A stretch of 64,000 nt of DNA from Phytophthora colocasiae (Eukaryota > Oomycota > Peronosporomycetes > Peronosporales > Peronosporaceae): positions 1-64,000 of the forward strand of contig JAGKQI010000099.1 of the NCBI GenBank assembly GCA_018806915.1, in the 5' to 3' direction. Positions 62,467 to 64,000 of this stretch are shown piece after piece. How positions within the stretch are numbered: position 1 is the first letter of the stretch; each line of letters starts with the position of its first letter. Under the pieces are notes generated by a model. That model saw nothing but the letters and a program-made list of their open reading frames with translations, made no database searches and had not been told where the DNA came from. The translations under genes and the position numbers were made by a program.

Positions 62467-62631
62467 CAGAGGTGGTGGAATTTTCATTGGTGCCAATGTG
62501 GAAGAGAAGACTGGCAGTTTACTGCAAGTGCACGCGCTGTGTGTTTACATTTGAAGAAAAGAAGGTTGACCCCTGAAGAAGGGTCAGATGCAGGCCAAAT
62601 CGATGCCCGGTCACCGTGGGTCTTTGAAGTT

Positions 62632-62943
62632 GGATCCTTGGGTCCTGAGGCTGGATCCTCGGATCTCCGAGTGGATCCTTGGGTCTTCGAATTTGGATCC
62701 TCGGATCTCCCAGTGGATCCTTGGGTCTTTGACGTTGGATCCTTGGGTCCCCGAGTGGATCCTTGGGTCTCTGAAGTTGGATCCTTGGGTTCTGAAGTCG
62801 GATCCTTGGGTCTTGAGGCTGGATCCCTGGATCTCCGAGTGGGATCCTTGGGTTTTTGAAGTTAGATCCCTGGGTTTTGAAGGTTGGATCCTTGGGTCCT
62901 GAAGTTGGATCCCTGGGTCCTGGAGTTGGATCCTTGGATCTTC
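62632..62943. repeat. GGATCC tandem array between pol and antisense ORF (Gypsy-C)
   Basis: About 15 units of 'ggatccttgggtcctgaagtt' (20-22 bp), the inverse of the array at 10797-11216 in Gypsy-B. It separates the converging pol and antisense ORF. Confidence 0.9.
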
Positions 62944-63052
62944 TAACAATGGATCTCGTTATCACCTCTTGGAAGGTCGGAGTTAGAGAATGCGGATCAT
63001 GAGCAAAAAGGCAAGCACGGACAAGAAAATATATGGGAGTACGCAATGCTGC

Positions 63053-64000
63053 TTACAAAGTTTGAGATCTGGCAGCATCGGGGTCGAACCCCGGCAACGA
63101 ACGGACGAACTTCATGGAGAGTCGACTGGCACCGAGGCTGGGATGGGAAGATCCGGAACGATAGTGAGTGCGCCAAGGATCCTGACGGTCGCAGTCATGT
63201 AGAGCGGCGACAAGATCTTGCGGGGGATCCGCTCCAGTGGCAACAGCCTCAGCTCCCGGATACCAGGTGGTATCCTCGGTAGGAATGGGAAAATGAACGA
63301 AGCGCGGATCCAACCAGAGGTCCAAGTCAGAACACCCGGTCAAACGCATCCTTTCAAATACCTTGTTCTGCAGCTTGCGATAATGGTCCCGCGCGTGAGA
63401 TCCACGGTTTTTCCTGCGACGATAGAAGCCTGCGAACCAGCTATCCGCCTTGCGTAACTCAGCAGAGACAGGGAACGAATGTGTGGATTCCCAAATCGCC
63501 TGGAGATTGGTAGACTCAAACGCGTCATACCAACTCAAGATCTCCGCAAGTCGAGGCGACAGATCTTCCTGGAAGGTATGAGGGGGCGGAGCTTGAGATC
63601 TGAGCTCTTTCCACGGCTCCGTCGCGTATAACCGTACGATATTGGCCTGAGAAATGAGATCCGGGACGTAACTGCCCCGATCCGAAACACCTCGACCAAT
63701 ACGGAGCGGGAACAACCACCCAGGATGACGACAAGCAGTCAGACCACTAGCGGAAAGCGTCCGAAGACTCAGCTGGCTGACTTCACCCGCGATCCAAGGA
63801 GTCACTTCTTCGGAGGCCATCGGGCGGGGATCTCGGGCAGCAGGAACAAACTCCTCCAGCGGGCCAAAGGCTTCAAACCGCAGGTCTTCGACGTTTCCTT
63901 GAGAACCCGTCTCGGGAACTACTGAAGATGCAGGTGACGACCGGCTGGATCCGTTATCGGGCGGAACAGTGGAAGCATCGCTGATCTCGATAGGAGCGGA
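63053..64000 (-). CDS. Gypsy-C antisense ORF, C-terminal part (5' end beyond window)
   Basis: The minus-strand frame is open from the window edge to the stop at 63053-63055, at least 315 codons. It starts within a Ser/Pro-rich segment (SDASTVPPDNGSSRSSPASS), then reads EAFGPLEEF and the conserved domain: HPGWLFPLRIG, ATEPWKELR, LQAIWESTHSF, WFAGFYRRRKNRGSH, CSDLDLWLDPRFVHFPIP, TTWYPGAE, CDRQDPWRTHYR. The same landmarks occur in order in the Gypsy-A antisense ORF (SGWLFPS, LEPWNDF, RQAFWEATHNF, RYYVARKARRSRAG, WFDLDILLDPFFLHLPIP, VRWYPGV, CDEADPWRNQYR). Conservation between diverged elements argues that it is a real protein. Function unknown. Confidence 0.7.
   Translation of the reverse strand, partial: SAPIEISDASTVPPDNGSSRSSPASSVVPETGSQGNVEDLRFEAFGPLEEFVPAARDPRPMASEEVTPWIAGEVSQLSLRTLSASGLTACRHPGWLFPLRIGRGVSDRGSYVPDLISQANIVRLYATEPWKELRSQAPPPHTFQEDLSPRLAEILSWYDAFESTNLQAIWESTHSFPVSAELRKADSWFAGFYRRRKNRGSHARDHYRKLQNKVFERMRLTGCSDLDLWLDPRFVHFPIPTEDTTWYPGAEAVATGADPPQDLVAALHDCDRQDPWRTHYRSGSSHPSLGASRLSMKFVRSLPGFDPDAARSQTL

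Larger units (their letters stand above)
52313..64000 (+). mobile_element. Gypsy-C: Ty3/Gypsy chromodomain retrotransposon, right end outside window
   Basis: The LTR starts TGTGGTAAAG at 52313 inside the DIRS-like element and ends CACCACA at 53520. gag and pol follow on the plus strand, then a 15-unit GGATCC array and an antisense ORF that is still open at the window end. It is a close relative of Gypsy-B. Defects: an 11-bp deletion in gag, a 12-bp in-frame deletion in gag, and one nonsense codon in pol. The bases before the LTR are GAGG; the matching TSD should lie beyond the window. Confidence 0.93.

Noticed and set aside
63070..63110. T-arm-like sequence CGGGGTCGAACCCCGG suggesting a tRNA gene
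   Set aside because: No acceptor, D or anticodon arms fit around it, and it lies inside the conserved antisense ORF near its stop codon.

Overview
This window looks like a repeat-rich, effector-bearing region of an oomycete genome, most likely Phytophthora or a close relative. The main reasons are two Crinkler (CRN) effector genes with LxLFLAK-like and HVLV-P header motifs, very short introns (51-68 bp) with GTAAGT/GTGAGT donors, Inr-like TCATTC motifs just upstream of start codons, and dense nested LTR retrotransposons. This is a taxonomic inference; there is no rRNA or other marker gene.

Layout. 1-4.8 kb: LTR fragments, a truncated MULE/FLYWCH transposase, a fragment of a copper amine oxidase gene, a decayed small secreted-protein-like ORF and the C-terminus of a pogo/Tigger-like DDE transposase. 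4814-31491: Gypsy-A, an old chromodomain Ty3/Gypsy element (plus strand, TSD GTTT) that split the pogo-like gene; the other half of that gene lies at 31.5-32.5 kb. 9005-21723: Gypsy-B, inserted into the pol gene of Gypsy-A (minus strand, TSD ATTT), with intact gag and pol. 32.7-33.9 kb: an unrecognised decayed locus. 33.9-40.6 kb: the host effector island, holding a frameshifted CRN-kinase, a relic of an SF3/D5-like helicase, an intact 836-aa CRN with NTPase and nuclease-like domains, and three copies of a tiny secreted-protein family, two of them in a 383-bp inverted duplication. 40.6-49.8 kb: two paralogous polytopic membrane-protein genes. The second carries an in-frame internal duplication and is split by an intact Copia element (43741-49054, TSD GCATG). 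49.8-52.3 kb: a truncated DIRS-like tyrosine-recombinase retroelement. 52313 to the window end: Gypsy-C, a close relative of Gypsy-B on the plus strand, running off the edge.

The three Gypsy elements make a coherent and unusual system. Their LTRs end TGTGG(T/G).../...CACCACA. The gag start codon straddles the LTR/primer-binding-site junction, so the first gag codons are the putative PBS. gag and pol are joined by a likely -1 frameshift at GTTAAAC followed by a conserved two-part stem. The pol linker is full of hairpins. The sequences are saturated with GATC/GGATCC. Two of the three carry a large antisense ORF (coiled coil, acidic Pro/Ser-rich linker, conserved C-terminal domain) between pol and the 3' LTR, starting about 100 nt inside the LTR edge. 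The third (Gypsy-B) keeps only the beginning of that antisense ORF. I do not recognise the antisense protein, and I regard it as the best candidate in this window for an undescribed component.

Many breaks in otherwise well-preserved ORFs are single-base indels in homopolymers, so some pseudogene calls may reflect long-read consensus errors rather than biology.
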